The notes beneath the pieces were generated by a model. It made no database searches. It was not told where the DNA came from and saw nothing but the letters and a program-made list of their open reading frames with translations. Below are positions 16,726 through 26,315 of a stretch of 64,000 nt of DNA, piece by piece (positions within the stretch are counted from its first letter, which is position 1; each line of letters begins with the position of its first letter). The stretch is taken from contig JAHFCU010000005.1 in NCBI GenBank assembly GCA_023249305.1, positions 1 to 64,000 of the forward strand, in the 5' to 3' direction. A program made the translations under genes and the position numbers. The stretch is from Gemmatimonadota bacterium. Lineage in GTDB: Bacteria > Gemmatimonadota > Gemmatimonadetes > Gemmatimonadales > Gemmatimonadaceae.

Positions 16726-17778
16726 CTAGTTGAAGCCCAGAATGCGCCGCACGAGTGATGGACGGCTGCGCGCCGCGGGCGCGAGCTGGCCGCTCGTGGC
16801 GGACGTGGGCGCTTGTTCGGTGGGTGGGCGGTAGCTGTCGGGGAAGAGCGCGGCGAGGTGCGCCTGCAGACGCTCGGGCGAGCCCGTTTCGCGGTGCGTG
16901 ACACAGAACTGGTCGAGCACACGTCCAAAGTCCGCGGCGCTCGGACGGTCGGCGGGACCCTTGCTTAGGGCGGCGCGAAGCAGCGCCGTGAGCGACGGGT
17001 CAATGCCCGGAATGTGACGGGCGACGTCGGGAACGGGCGCGACGACAACTTCGTCAATGGCGGCGTCCGTCGCGTCCTCGGTAAAGAGCGGATGCAGCGC
17101 GAGCAGCTCGAAGAGCACGATGCCCATGGCGAAGATGTCGCTGCGCGCATCCACGTGCCCGCCGAGGATCTGCTCGGGGCTCATGTAGTGCTTCTTGCCC
17201 ATCATGAGCGGGCGACGGGCGGCGGGGTCAACCATCGTCTTCGCCTTTGCAATCCCGAAGTCGGCGAGCTTCACGTGCCCATCCCACGTGAGCAGCACAT
17301 TGCCGGGTGAGACGTCGCGGTGCACGATGTCGAGGCGACGTCCAGTGCGGTCGACGAAGTTGTGCGCAAAGTCGAGCGCGCGGCAGAGGCGGCTCGCGAT
17401 GTAGGCGGCGAGCGCGGGGGTCATCGGCGTCGCCAGCTGGCGGTGGCGGTCAATGAGCGCGCGCAGCGTCACGCCCTTGATGAACTCCATCGCGATGAAG
17501 TACTCGCCGTCAATCTGGCCGAGTTGGTAGATCTGCACGATGTTGCCGTGCACGAGGTCGGCGGAGAGCTTGGCCTCGTCAATGAACAGCTGGAGCCACT
17601 CCGGCTGCGCGGCGTAGCGGTCGTGGATGATCTTGAGGGCGATCTGCTTGGTGAAGCCCGCGGGACCGATCTGTTCGGCTTCGTACACGGTGGCCATGCC
17701 ACCGCGCGCGACGCGCCGGAGCACGCGAAACTGGCCGGCGTATTCGAAGACGCGCCCCTCGTTGTCCATGGCGGGCAT
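16726..17778 (-). CDS. Serine/threonine protein kinase (PknB-like)
   Basis: This is a 350-residue soluble kinase. The Gly-loop appears as VARGGMATVYEAE, the ATP-anchoring Lys in IALKIIHD, the catalytic loop as HRDVSPGNVLL, DFG as LADFGIAKA, and APE as YMSPEQILGG. The kinase domain fills about residues 15-280. A basic, Pro/Ser-rich tail follows and no transmembrane helix is visible. A start at 17778 or 17769 (MPAMDNE or MDNE) is likely; the frame extends to 17856. It is divergent from the ferredoxin reductase gene and 41 bases upstream of the adenosyltransferase gene. Confidence 0.9.
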   Translation of the reverse strand: MPAMDNEGRVFEYAGQFRVLRRVARGGMATVYEAEQIGPAGFTKQIALKIIHDRYAAQPEWLQLFIDEAKLSADLVHGNIVQIYQLGQIDGEYFIAMEFIKGVTLRALIDRHRQLATPMTPALAAYIASRLCRALDFAHNFVDRTGRRLDIVHRDVSPGNVLLTWDGHVKLADFGIAKAKTMVDPAARRPLMMGKKHYMSPEQILGGHVDARSDIFAMGIVLFELLALHPLFTEDATDAAIDEVVVAPVPDVARHIPGIDPSLTALLRAALSKGPADRPSAADFGRVLDQFCVTHRETGSPERLQAHLAALFPDSYRPPTEQAPTSATSGQLAPAARSRPSLVRRILGFN

Positions 17779-17824
17779 GGGGCTCCGGGTTGATTTCAGT
17801 GGCCGCGCATTGCGACCTTTACGA

Positions 17825-18841
17825 ATGCGGCACGAACTGCGGGATCTGACGATCATCGGCGCTGGCCCGACAGGGCTCTTCGCGCTCTTCTACGCTGGCA
17901 TGCGCGGCGCCACCGCGCAAATCGTGGACGCCCTCGACCAGCCCGGCGGGCAGCTCGCGGCGCTCTATCCGGAGAAGCTCATCTTTGACGTCGCTGGGTT
18001 CCCGGAAGTGCTCGCGAAAGACCTCGTGCACGCGCTCGAACGGCAGGCCGCGCGGTTCGGGCAGCCGATCCATCTCGGGCAGGTGGTGCAGGCGCTTGAT
18101 GCGGAGGACGGGCACTTGGTCCTGCGCACCGAGTCGGATGAGTTTCCCACGAAGACCATCCTAGTTGCGGCGGGGATCGGCGCGTTCTCGCCGCGGCGTC
18201 TGCCGCAGGCGTGCGCCGCGCCGTGGTACGGGAACGGGATCGAGGAGCATGTGCTCGACCCCACACGCGTCGCGGGGCGGCATGTGGTGATCATCGGCGG
18301 CGGCGACAGCGCCTTCGACTGGGCGCACCAGCTGCAGGGGCGCGCCGCGTCAGTGACGCTCGTGCACCGCAGCAACCGGTTCCGCGCACACCACGCGACC
18401 GTGGAGGCAGTGCAGGCCGACGTCGCGGCGGGCCGCACGGCGATGTATACGTTCCACGAACTGCACGAAGTCCACGCGGTGGACGGCCGAATCCACGAGC
18501 TCGAGCTGCGCGACGTGAAGGCAAAGACGACCGTACGCGTACGCTGCGACGTGGTGCTTCCGATGCTTGGCTTTGTAAGCGACCTCGGCGCGATCGCGCA
18601 CTGGGGGCTGACGCTCGTGAAGCACGAGATCGTCGTGAACTCGCACATGGAGACGGGGCGCGAGGGGATCTACGCGGCCGGGGACATCGCGACGTATCCC
18701 GGGAAACTCAAGCTGATCGCGACCGGATTCGGCGAGGCGGCGGTGGCGGTGAACGAGGCCGTGCACCACGTATATCCCGGAAAGAAGATTGACCCGGGGC
18801 ATTCGTCGAACATGGCGGTCTTTGGACAGAAAGACGATTGA
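17825..18841 (+). CDS. Ferredoxin-NADP+ reductase, thioredoxin-reductase-like (type 2)
   Basis: This 338-residue flavoprotein has an N-terminal FAD site, IIGAGPTGLFALFYAG, and an NADPH site, VVIIGGGDSAFDWA. The C-terminal FAD segment is GIYAAGDIATYPGKLKLI. No CxxC pair is present between the domains, which distinguishes this YumC-like FNR group from thioredoxin reductase. It would move electrons between NADPH and ferredoxin or flavodoxin. I chose ATG 17825; the open frame upstream overlaps the divergent kinase. The stop codon lies in the left arm of the repeat element that follows. Confidence 0.9.
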   Translation: MRHELRDLTIIGAGPTGLFALFYAGMRGATAQIVDALDQPGGQLAALYPEKLIFDVAGFPEVLAKDLVHALERQAARFGQPIHLGQVVQALDAEDGHLVLRTESDEFPTKTILVAAGIGAFSPRRLPQACAAPWYGNGIEEHVLDPTRVAGRHVVIIGGGDSAFDWAHQLQGRAASVTLVHRSNRFRAHHATVEAVQADVAAGRTAMYTFHELHEVHAVDGRIHELELRDVKAKTTVRVRCDVVLPMLGFVSDLGAIAHWGLTLVKHEIVVNSHMETGREGIYAAGDIATYPGKLKLIATGFGEAAVAVNEAVHHVYPGKKIDPGHSSNMAVFGQKDD

Positions 18842-19468
18842 GGATATGGATTCAGGATTGCGATTTAGGATTCAGATCCAGGATTGCGATGGACGATGGG
18901 GGCGCGTGTGAGCGCGCCTCGTCGCGCGTCGGTATGCGCGAGGCGCATCGCCTTGATGGCTGTCAACAGCTGGCGGCGGACCTGCACGAGCAGGTCTCGA
19001 TACTCGGCGCGCGGGGACCACGGCGTTTCGCCGAGCGCGTCAATCCACGCCAGCGCCTCGCGCACGGACCCGAGCGCGTAGGAGTAGAACCGGGCGCGAT
19101 CGCTGTTCGCGCCCCGAGAGTATCCCTCAGCGATGTTCGCGGCGACCGAACAGACTGCACGGACGAATTGGTGCGCGACATGGTGGGACACCCGCGAGCC
19201 CAATCGCGAGACATCGGTCGAGCATCGCGCACCGAGGTACGTGGCCATGCGGAACATCCGGGTGCGCCAGAGCGGGTCTCCGGAGTAAGCCTCCGGCGGG
19301 GTGGCCTCGAAGGCCTCAAAACCAAGCACGGGAAGCGTCATGCCCGACGCTACGCGCGCGACCCTCTCGCTCTGTCAGCGATTCAACGCGGCTGACGTCG
19401 TTCAATCGCGAATCGCAATCCGAAATCGTGATCTTATGTCCCGATCCTGAATCCAAGTCCTAATTCGG
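18835..19468. mobile_element. Repeat family copy B: inverted arms around a four-helix-bundle gene
   Basis: The left arm (about 18835-18918) and the right arm (about 19400-19468) are imperfect inverted copies; TGGATTCAGGAT at 18847-18858 is matched exactly by its inverse at 19444-19455. The left arm contains the same ordered blocks as the bare repeats at 203-340 and 63731-63893: a GATTGAGGAT edge, GATTCAGGATTGCGAT, then CGATGGGGGCGC, with a small GGCGCG/CGCGCC hairpin at 18901-18918. Between the arms is a minus-strand gene for a four-helix-bundle protein. Mobility is inferred; I see no target-site duplication or transposase. Confidence 0.6.
18865..19341 (-). CDS. Four-helix-bundle protein (23S rRNA IVS / Avd-like family)
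   Basis: The 158-residue product has the family pattern of intervening-sequence proteins (TIGR02436, PF05635-like): WRTRMFRMA in helix 1, then HHVAHQFVRAVCSVAANIAEGYSRG with the near-invariant NIAEG, RFYSYALGSVREALAWID, and a final helix LLVQVRRQLLTAIKAMRL. The family is known from insertions in 23S rRNA genes and from Avd accessory proteins of diversity-generating retroelements; a general biochemical role is not established. No rRNA or reverse transcriptase is nearby. The last 13 or so residues (from APIVHRN) and the stop are encoded by the left repeat arm. The gene runs against both neighbours, which suggests it arrived as a unit. Confidence 0.82.
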   Translation of the reverse strand: MTLPVLGFEAFEATPPEAYSGDPLWRTRMFRMATYLGARCSTDVSRLGSRVSHHVAHQFVRAVCSVAANIAEGYSRGANSDRARFYSYALGSVREALAWIDALGETPWSPRAEYRDLLVQVRRQLLTAIKAMRLAHTDARRGALTRAPIVHRNPGSES

Positions 19469-19471
19469 TTG

Positions 19472-19485
19472 TTGACAACTATAAG
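19472..19485 (+). promoter_or_regulatory. Promoter-like elements after the repeat, before tamA-like gene
   Basis: TTGACA (19472-19477) lies directly after the right repeat arm, and TATAAG (19480-19485) follows. They are too close to form one promoter. TTGACA could serve as -35 with AGAAAT near 19495, giving a transcript with almost no leader for the GTG at 19508. This is weak evidence that the tam genes are started from the repeat boundary. Confidence 0.25.
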
Positions 19486-19507
19486 AGCACGCACAGAAAT
19501 TTCTTCG

Positions 19508-21754
19508 GTGCGCCGCCTCATTCTCGCCCTCCTGTTCCCGGCTGCCCTGCACGCGCAGGACATCGTCTGCGACAAGGGCGACACCGAAGTGCTGCGGCTC
19601 GAGTTCACGGGCAACGCGTCGTTCCCGTCGGCAATGCTCGCGAACGGCATTGCCACGACGCCGTCGACGTGGGCACGGCGCTGGCTGCACCTCTTCGGCA
19701 CGCGCTATTGCCTGGATCCGGCGGAGCTGCCGCGCGACGTCCTGCGGCTCGTCGTCTTCTACCGCAACCACGGCTTCCTCGACGCGGCGGTGGACACCGT
19801 CGTGACGCACCCGAGCCCGGCGCAGGCGGCGATACGGTTTGCCATTACCGAGGGGCCGCCGACGCGCGTCCGCGCGCTGTGGATCACGGGGCTCGAGACG
19901 GTGCCGACGCGCGAAGCGATCGAGCGCTCGCTCCCGTTGCGCATCGGCGGCCCATTCGACCGCCTCGCGCTCGCCGCCGCGCGCGACACGCTCGCGCGGC
20001 GGCTGCGCAACAGCGGGTATCCCGACGCCGATGTGCTCGTGAACTACGAGACCGACGCGGAGCAGCGCACAGCCGCGGTGACCTTCGCGGCGATGCCGGG
20101 CGCGCGCTCGCGCATCGGCGCGGTCGCGGTGCAAGTGCGCCCCTACCGGGCGGCGCCGAAAGTGGACACCGCCGTCGTGCGCCGGCTCACCGGCCTCACG
20201 GGCGGCAGTTGGTACCGGCAGCAGGACCTGGAGCGCGCGAAGCGCACGCTCTACGGGACGCAGTTGTTCTCGCAGGTAGCGGTGGAGCCCGACACGGGCG
20301 TGGCGCGCGCCGATTCTGCGGTGCGCGTCGCAGTGCGCGTGGCGGAAGGGCCGATGCAGAGCGCGCGCGTGGGCGGCGGCTGGGGAACGCTCGACTGCTT
20401 CCGCGCGTACGGCGACTACTCGCACCTGAACGTCGGCGGGAGCGCGACGCGCGTGGACCTGCGAGCCCGCGTCTCGAAGATCGGCGTCGGACGGCCGCTC
20501 GACGGATTCGAACAGCTCTGCTCCAGCGACGCGCGCGCCGACGCATTTGGCGGCGACCTCAACTACTCCACCGGCGTGACGATCACGCCGCCGGTCTCGG
20601 CGCGCGCGGCGGTGCAGCCGTCGCTTACGCTGTTCAGCGAGCGTCGTTCGGAGTACAACGCCTACCTGCGCACGACGCCGATCGGCGGCGCGCTGTCGCT
20701 GGCGCGCAGCACGGGGCACCGGACGCAGAACGCGTCGTACACGCTCGAGTACGGCGATACCAGGTCCTCACCCGCGTTCCTGTGCGCGGTGTTCAACCTC
20801 TGCGCCGATGCCGATCAAGCGGCGCTGCTGCGCCGGCAGCGGCTCGCGGTGCTCGGCGTGTCGTTCACCGACGAGAAGACCGACAACCCGACGAGTCCGC
20901 GCCGTGGCACCGTCCTGCGTGGCGAAGTGCGCCACGCGTCGCAGGAGGTGGGTTCGGACAGCCGGCTGCAGTTCACGCGGTTCACCCTTGACGGCGCCGC
21001 CTACCTGCCACTGGGCACGGACGTCGTGCTCGCGGCGCGGCTGCGTGTCGGTGCGGTGCTCGGGCCGATCTCGCTCGGCTCGGCGGGCGACGCATATGTA
21101 CCCGTGCAGGAGCGGCTCTACGCCGGCGGCGCGACGACGGTGCGCGGCTTCCGCCAGAACGAACTCGGACCGGTAGTCTACAACACGGCCGCGTACGACA
21201 CCGTGCGCGCGGACGGCACACACGGCGGCGACCCCGCCGATCCGACGCAAGTGGTCTACTTCCGCGCCAATCCGGCGACGGCGGGCGGACGCACGATTCC
21301 GACAGGCGGGAACGCGATGCTCGTTGCGAATCTCGAGGCGCGTGTGCGAAGCCCGGTGCTCGCCGATGTATTGCAGCTCGCGTTCTTCGCCGACGCGGGA
21401 CGCGTGTGGAACAGCGGCACTGCGACCTCGCTCAACCTTGGCGCGGTGCAGTGGACGCCCGGCGTCGGTGCGCGTGTGCGCACGCTTGTCGGGCTCATTC
21501 GGGTGGACATCGGCTACAACCCGTATCAGCGTGCGTCGGGTGCGGCGTACTTCGACACGCCGATCGCGGTGGGCGGGCAGCTCTTCTGTGTGAGCCCGTC
21601 GAACATGCTGCGCGTGACAAAGGCCGCGGCGGGCTCGGCGACGGGCCAACTGCAGCAGGCCACGGGCGGCTGCGCGTCGGACTTCACGCCGCCGCGCGAG
21701 CGGAGCGTACTGAAGCGGCTCGCGTTCCAGTTCTCCATCGGCCAGGCGTTCTAG
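19508..21754 (+). CDS. Omp85-family outer-membrane protein, TamA/BamA-like
   Basis: This 748-residue protein has a signal peptide ending at LHAQ. POTRA-like repeats follow: the pattern beta-alpha-alpha-beta can be seen around VLRLEFTGNASFP, AIRFAITEGPPTRVRALWITG and VTFAAMPGARSRIGAVAVQ. A C-terminal 16-strand barrel (bacterial surface antigen D15) occupies about residues 290-748, with RLYAGGATTVRGFRQNELG as the conserved RGF motif of strand loop L6. It ends in a Phe, as outer-membrane barrels do. The start is a GTG at 19508. A single base separates it from the downstream tamB gene, so I read it as the outer-membrane half of a TAM-like pair. Confidence 0.9.
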   Translation: MRRLILALLFPAALHAQDIVCDKGDTEVLRLEFTGNASFPSAMLANGIATTPSTWARRWLHLFGTRYCLDPAELPRDVLRLVVFYRNHGFLDAAVDTVVTHPSPAQAAIRFAITEGPPTRVRALWITGLETVPTREAIERSLPLRIGGPFDRLALAAARDTLARRLRNSGYPDADVLVNYETDAEQRTAAVTFAAMPGARSRIGAVAVQVRPYRAAPKVDTAVVRRLTGLTGGSWYRQQDLERAKRTLYGTQLFSQVAVEPDTGVARADSAVRVAVRVAEGPMQSARVGGGWGTLDCFRAYGDYSHLNVGGSATRVDLRARVSKIGVGRPLDGFEQLCSSDARADAFGGDLNYSTGVTITPPVSARAAVQPSLTLFSERRSEYNAYLRTTPIGGALSLARSTGHRTQNASYTLEYGDTRSSPAFLCAVFNLCADADQAALLRRQRLAVLGVSFTDEKTDNPTSPRRGTVLRGEVRHASQEVGSDSRLQFTRFTLDGAAYLPLGTDVVLAARLRVGAVLGPISLGSAGDAYVPVQERLYAGGATTVRGFRQNELGPVVYNTAAYDTVRADGTHGGDPADPTQVVYFRANPATAGGRTIPTGGNAMLVANLEARVRSPVLADVLQLAFFADAGRVWNSGTATSLNLGAVQWTPGVGARVRTLVGLIRVDIGYNPYQRASGAAYFDTPIAVGGQLFCVSPSNMLRVTKAAAGSATGQLQQATGGCASDFTPPRERSVLKRLAFQFSIGQAF

Positions 21755-21755
21755 C

Positions 21756-24700
21756 GTGGGCCGCCGCCGCTACGTCGCCCTCGCCAGCGCGATCGCGATC
21801 CTGATGATGGGGTCGGCGCTCGCCGCCGCTCTCGGCGGACTGACGCAGTCGGCGCGCGGGCGTGAGTGGATTCGCGCGCAAGTGGAGCGGACGCTGGCGG
21901 GAGCGACGCGGGGCAAGATCCACATCGGTGCGCTCGGCGGGAGCTTCGTCACCGGGCTGACGATCGACTCGCTCGAGCTGCGCGAGCCGAACGACTCGCT
22001 CTTCCTTGCTACCGGCCCGCTGCGCGTCACGTACGACCCGCGCGACATCGTGGACGGAGTGATCTACCTGCGCTCGCTCGACGTGCAGCGTCCATACATC
22101 CGCATCCAGAAGCGCAACGACGAGTGGAACTACCGCTCGATCTTCCCGGCGAGCGGCGCCCCGAGTGCGGAGCCGCGCCGCGGGTTCGGGAGCCGCGTCT
22201 CGCTGGCGAACGTCCGCGTGCGCGGAGGGCGCTTCCGTCTGGAACTGCCGTGGACACCCGACGATTCGCTGCACGGCACGCGGCGCGACAGCGCCATCAC
22301 AGAGGCGCTCGCCGACAGCTCGCGCGGCGTGCGGCGCCTCGGGCCCAATGAGTACGAGAAGGAGTTCCGCTGGAGCGCCATCGCAGCGCAGCTCGCCCAC
22401 GTGCACCTCGCCGATCCCGACACGGCGGGTCATCACATCGAGATCGCGCGCCTCGACATGATCGAGACCTTCCCGCCGTTCACCATCCGCAATGCGCGGG
22501 GCACTGTGTGGCGGCGCGGCGACTCGCTGTGGATCGACGTGCCGCGCTTCGACCTGCCCGGCTCGACCGGCCACCTCAAGGGCAAGACGTGGTGGGGGAG
22601 CGACCTGCCAATGCGCTACGACATCCACGTGCACGGCGACTCGGTGTCCATGCGCGACATCGCGTGGGTCTGGGATGGACTGCCGGCCACGGGCGGCGGC
22701 CGTCTGGACCTGCACATCAAGAACGAGCGCGACCTGCACGTCATGGACTACGTGCTGCAGAACATGGATGTGCGCTCGATGAACTCGCGGTTGCGCGGCA
22801 GCATGACGTTCGGCGTCGGCGGCCCGGTGCTGATCGTGAAGGACGTGGCGCTCGAGGCGATGCCGATCGACTTCCGGTTGATCGAGCAATTCAACGGCCA
22901 GCCGCTGCCGCTGCCGTGGCGCGGCGCGATCACGGGAACGGTGCGGGCGCGCGGCGGGCCGGTGAATCGGTGGAAGCTCGACGACGGGCGCTTCACCTTC
23001 GCCGATGCCAACGTACCCGGCGCGATCACGCGCGGGACGATGCGCGGCGAGCTCGACATCCTGTTCCCGGCGTTCACGTCGTTCCGCGGCACCACGGTGG
23101 AACTCGCGCAGCTCGACCTGCGGACGCTGCAGGCGCTCGACACGTCGTTTGTGCGCTTGAACGGCACCATCGCGGGGCGCACCGTGCTCGATTCGTCGTG
23201 GCTCGACGTGCGCTTCACGGACGGCGACTTCACGCACCGCGATGGCGACAGTCCGGTATCGCATTTCAGGGGCTCCGGGCGCGTCACGTGGGGTGAGCAG
23301 GCGATGACGTACGACGTCGCGCTCGCCGCGTTCCCGCTCTCGCTGACGGCCATCGGACGGTCGTATGCGCACATGCCGGCGCGCGGCGATTACAGCGGTC
23401 CGCTGCGCGTGAAGGGCACTCCCGACAACCTCACCGTCGTCGCCGACCTCGTGGGCGACGCCGGGCGGCTTGAAGTCGATGGCACGTTCGATGTCTCGTT
23501 CCCTGGCTACCGCGCGTCGGCGCGCGGCGGCGCGACGGGGCTCGATCTGCGGCGCTTCCTCGGGAACAACGACCTGCCGACGACCTCGCTGGCGCTGCGC
23601 TGGTCGTCCGATCTCATGGGCGACTCGCTCGCCGACCTGCGCGGCGCAGCGTCCCTGCGGATCGACCGCTCGCTCGTGGACAGCGTGCGCGTCTTTGGCG
23701 GCGACGCGCGCGTGCGATTCCTCGCGGGCACGATGGCGGTGGACTCACTGCGCGTCGAGAGCGCGGCGCTCGCGGCGCAGGCGCGCGGGCGGCTCGCGCT
23801 CGCGTCCGGACGCGCCGGCGACTCGGTGTCGTTCCGCGTGGTGCTCGATTCGCTCGGCGGCTTCCGGCGTGCGCTCACGCGCCTCACCGAAACAGACACC
23901 GCCTCCGCCGGCGCGTCGGAGGTCAACGCCGACACGTCGGCGCTCGACGGCGTGTTGCGCGTGGACGGTGCCGTGTCGGGCGCGTGGCCGGCGCTGCGAC
24001 TCGACGCGTCAGCCCGCGGCAGCGGCCTGCAGGTGTGGGGCACGCGCGTGCGCGACCTCGACGTGAACGCGCGGCTCACCGGGCCGTCTGATTCACTGCG
24101 CGGTGTGGTGCGAGCGCACCTCGAGGGCGTGAGCGTCGGCGGCGTGAGTCTCACGTCGCTCACCTCCGCCTTCGATCTGCTTGGCGCCGGGCGCGCCGCC
24201 GCCGACCTGAAAGCGGAGTTCGCCAATGGCGCGTTTGCCGGCGCACACGCTGATGTGGCGCGGTCGCGCGACACCACCGATGTGCGGTTCGACCGCTTGC
24301 GCATCTCGACCAGTGAGAATGACTGGGCCCTGCTGACTCCAGCGCGCGTGCTGCACGCGAGCGCAGGCTGGAGCGTCGATTCCGTGGTGCTTGTGGGCCG
24401 CGCGGCGGGACGCCTGTCGCTTCGCGGCGCCTTCCCCGACCGGTCCGCGGTGTCGGCTCGCTTCGACGCCAGCGACCTGCCGCTCAGCGACCTCGGCGAT
24501 CTTCTCCAGTCGTCGGGGCCGATGCGCGGCAGCCTCTCGCTCACGGCGGCGATGACCGGCACGCGCGACGCGCCGCAGATGTCGCTCGACGCCGCGTTGC
24601 GCGACGCGATGCTGGCGGGGGTCAATGTCGAGAACGCACGCGCCTCGGGACGATACGCCGACCGTGTGCTCGAGACATCGCTGCGCACGATGCGCGGACC

Positions 24701-26315
24701 GGTCACCGCACTGCGACTCGACGTCTCGCTTCCGGTGGACCTGTCGTTGCGCGCCGTGCCGAGCCGCGTGCTGATGGACGCGCCCCTGCGCGCCCGCGTG
24801 CGCTCAGACTCCGCCGGTGTCGCGATGCTCGAGACGCTTACGCACGAGATCACGCACGCGCAGGGCGCGCTCGCGTTGGACTTGACGGTCGGCGGCACGC
24901 TCAACGCGCCGACGGCAACGGGCGCCCTGAAGGTGAGCGGCGGCGGCTTCGACGTGCCGGGGCTGCAGACCGCATGGCGCGACGTGAACCTGGATGTTGC
25001 GTTCCTCGGCGACTCAGTCGCGCTGCGCAACGTCACCGCCCGCAGTGGCGATGCGCGGGGGAGCCGCGCGTCGCTCAACGGCTGGCTCGGTCTGCGCGAC
25101 ATCAAGGACCCGCGCTTCGACCTGCAGCTCAGCGCGCAGAACTTCAACGTGATCGCCAAGCCGCGAGTGGCGGACTTGGATCTTTCCGGCGACCTGCGCG
25201 TGGCTGGCGCGAAGAGCGCCTCGTCGCTCACTGGGGCGCTGACCGTGGATCGCGGCACGATCTACATCCCGGATATCTTCGCGAAGGACCTCATCTCGCT
25301 CGACGACCTTGAGATGATCGACACCGCGGCGCTCGCCGATCACGGGATCTTGCCGCGCACGCCGTCGCGCGTCGTGGAGAACCTCACGGTGCACGACGTG
25401 CCGCTTACGATGGGACGCGACGTCAACCTGCGCTCGAGTGAAGCGAACATTACGCTCGGCGGCGCGGTGAGCATCACGAGCGCACGCGTGCAGCGCGGGC
25501 GCAACACCGGCCGCTACCAACTGGCGCTCACCGGCAACTTGCAGACGGTGCGCGGATCGTACCGCCTCAACGCCGGACCCGTGCTCCGCACGTTCGACGT
25601 CGAAGGCGGCGAAGTGCGGTTCCGCGGCGATCCCGACCCGAACCTCGCCGAGATGGATATTCGCGCCCTCCACACGGTGCGTACTTTCTCGCAGAACTCG
25701 GCGCGGCAGGACGTGCGGGTGCGCGTGAACATCGGCGGAACGCTCGGCTCGCCGCGCGCGACTTTCTCGACGCCCGATTCCAACCGTGTCTCGGATAGCG
25801 ACATCCTGAGCTATCTGATCACGGGCGGGCCGAGCAACGAGATCCTCGGGGGCCGCAACAGCGACGTGCGCACGACGGCGGCGCGCGTCGTGCTCTCGTC
25901 ATTCGGCAGCGTGATCGGGAGCAAAGTGCCGACGGGCCTCTGCACCGACGCGCAGTTCACCGCGGCGAGCCTCGATCAGTACACCGGCGGCCTGCGCGAT
26001 GTGGGCAGCAGCATCCTCAGTGGCTCGCGCTTCAACTGCGCCAGGCAGCTCACCGAGCACGCGTTCGTGCGGCTCGACGCCGGATTGTGCAGCATTGGCC
26101 AGTTGCTCGGGCAGGGCGGGTCGTTCGATCCGCTCACGCTCACCGACGCAATGGGACTCAAGCTGGACTACCGGTTCAACTACGGCGTCTCCGTATCGGC
26201 CGGTCTCGACCCCTCTACGAGCGCGGCGCTCTGCACACGCGACGCGGTGGTGCGTGGCTTTGCGCCGACACCCCGGCAGTTCGGATTCGACCTCTTCCGC
26301 GCGTGGCAGTTCTAG
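21756..26315 (+). CDS. tamB: Translocation and assembly module protein TamB (AsmA-like)
   Basis: This very large 1519-residue protein begins with an N-terminal signal anchor (VALASAIAILMMGSALAAAL). It has a long run of repetitive beta-strands forming the hydrophobic groove typical of TamB and other AsmA-like bridge proteins. The conserved DUF490 domain lies at the C-terminus, visible as YRLNAGPVLRTFDVEGGEV, FSTPDSNRVSDSDILSYLITG and a barrel-like end. TamB spans the periplasm from the inner membrane to the Omp85 partner; the family is linked to barrel assembly and phospholipid transport. GTG start at 21756. Confidence 0.92.
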   Translation: MGRRRYVALASAIAILMMGSALAAALGGLTQSARGREWIRAQVERTLAGATRGKIHIGALGGSFVTGLTIDSLELREPNDSLFLATGPLRVTYDPRDIVDGVIYLRSLDVQRPYIRIQKRNDEWNYRSIFPASGAPSAEPRRGFGSRVSLANVRVRGGRFRLELPWTPDDSLHGTRRDSAITEALADSSRGVRRLGPNEYEKEFRWSAIAAQLAHVHLADPDTAGHHIEIARLDMIETFPPFTIRNARGTVWRRGDSLWIDVPRFDLPGSTGHLKGKTWWGSDLPMRYDIHVHGDSVSMRDIAWVWDGLPATGGGRLDLHIKNERDLHVMDYVLQNMDVRSMNSRLRGSMTFGVGGPVLIVKDVALEAMPIDFRLIEQFNGQPLPLPWRGAITGTVRARGGPVNRWKLDDGRFTFADANVPGAITRGTMRGELDILFPAFTSFRGTTVELAQLDLRTLQALDTSFVRLNGTIAGRTVLDSSWLDVRFTDGDFTHRDGDSPVSHFRGSGRVTWGEQAMTYDVALAAFPLSLTAIGRSYAHMPARGDYSGPLRVKGTPDNLTVVADLVGDAGRLEVDGTFDVSFPGYRASARGGATGLDLRRFLGNNDLPTTSLALRWSSDLMGDSLADLRGAASLRIDRSLVDSVRVFGGDARVRFLAGTMAVDSLRVESAALAAQARGRLALASGRAGDSVSFRVVLDSLGGFRRALTRLTETDTASAGASEVNADTSALDGVLRVDGAVSGAWPALRLDASARGSGLQVWGTRVRDLDVNARLTGPSDSLRGVVRAHLEGVSVGGVSLTSLTSAFDLLGAGRAAADLKAEFANGAFAGAHADVARSRDTTDVRFDRLRISTSENDWALLTPARVLHASAGWSVDSVVLVGRAAGRLSLRGAFPDRSAVSARFDASDLPLSDLGDLLQSSGPMRGSLSLTAAMTGTRDAPQMSLDAALRDAMLAGVNVENARASGRYADRVLETSLRTMRGPVTALRLDVSLPVDLSLRAVPSRVLMDAPLRARVRSDSAGVAMLETLTHEITHAQGALALDLTVGGTLNAPTATGALKVSGGGFDVPGLQTAWRDVNLDVAFLGDSVALRNVTARSGDARGSRASLNGWLGLRDIKDPRFDLQLSAQNFNVIAKPRVADLDLSGDLRVAGAKSASSLTGALTVDRGTIYIPDIFAKDLISLDDLEMIDTAALADHGILPRTPSRVVENLTVHDVPLTMGRDVNLRSSEANITLGGAVSITSARVQRGRNTGRYQLALTGNLQTVRGSYRLNAGPVLRTFDVEGGEVRFRGDPDPNLAEMDIRALHTVRTFSQNSARQDVRVRVNIGGTLGSPRATFSTPDSNRVSDSDILSYLITGGPSNEILGGRNSDVRTTAARVVLSSFGSVIGSKVPTGLCTDAQFTAASLDQYTGGLRDVGSSILSGSRFNCARQLTEHAFVRLDAGLCSIGQLLGQGGSFDPLTLTDAMGLKLDYRFNYGVSVSAGLDPSTSAALCTRDAVVRGFAPTPRQFGFDLFRAWQF

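Noticed and set aside
21684-23372. Minus-strand open frame of 562 codons opposite the start of tamB
   Set aside because: Arg/Ala/His-rich shadow of the tamB frame with no recognisable motif.
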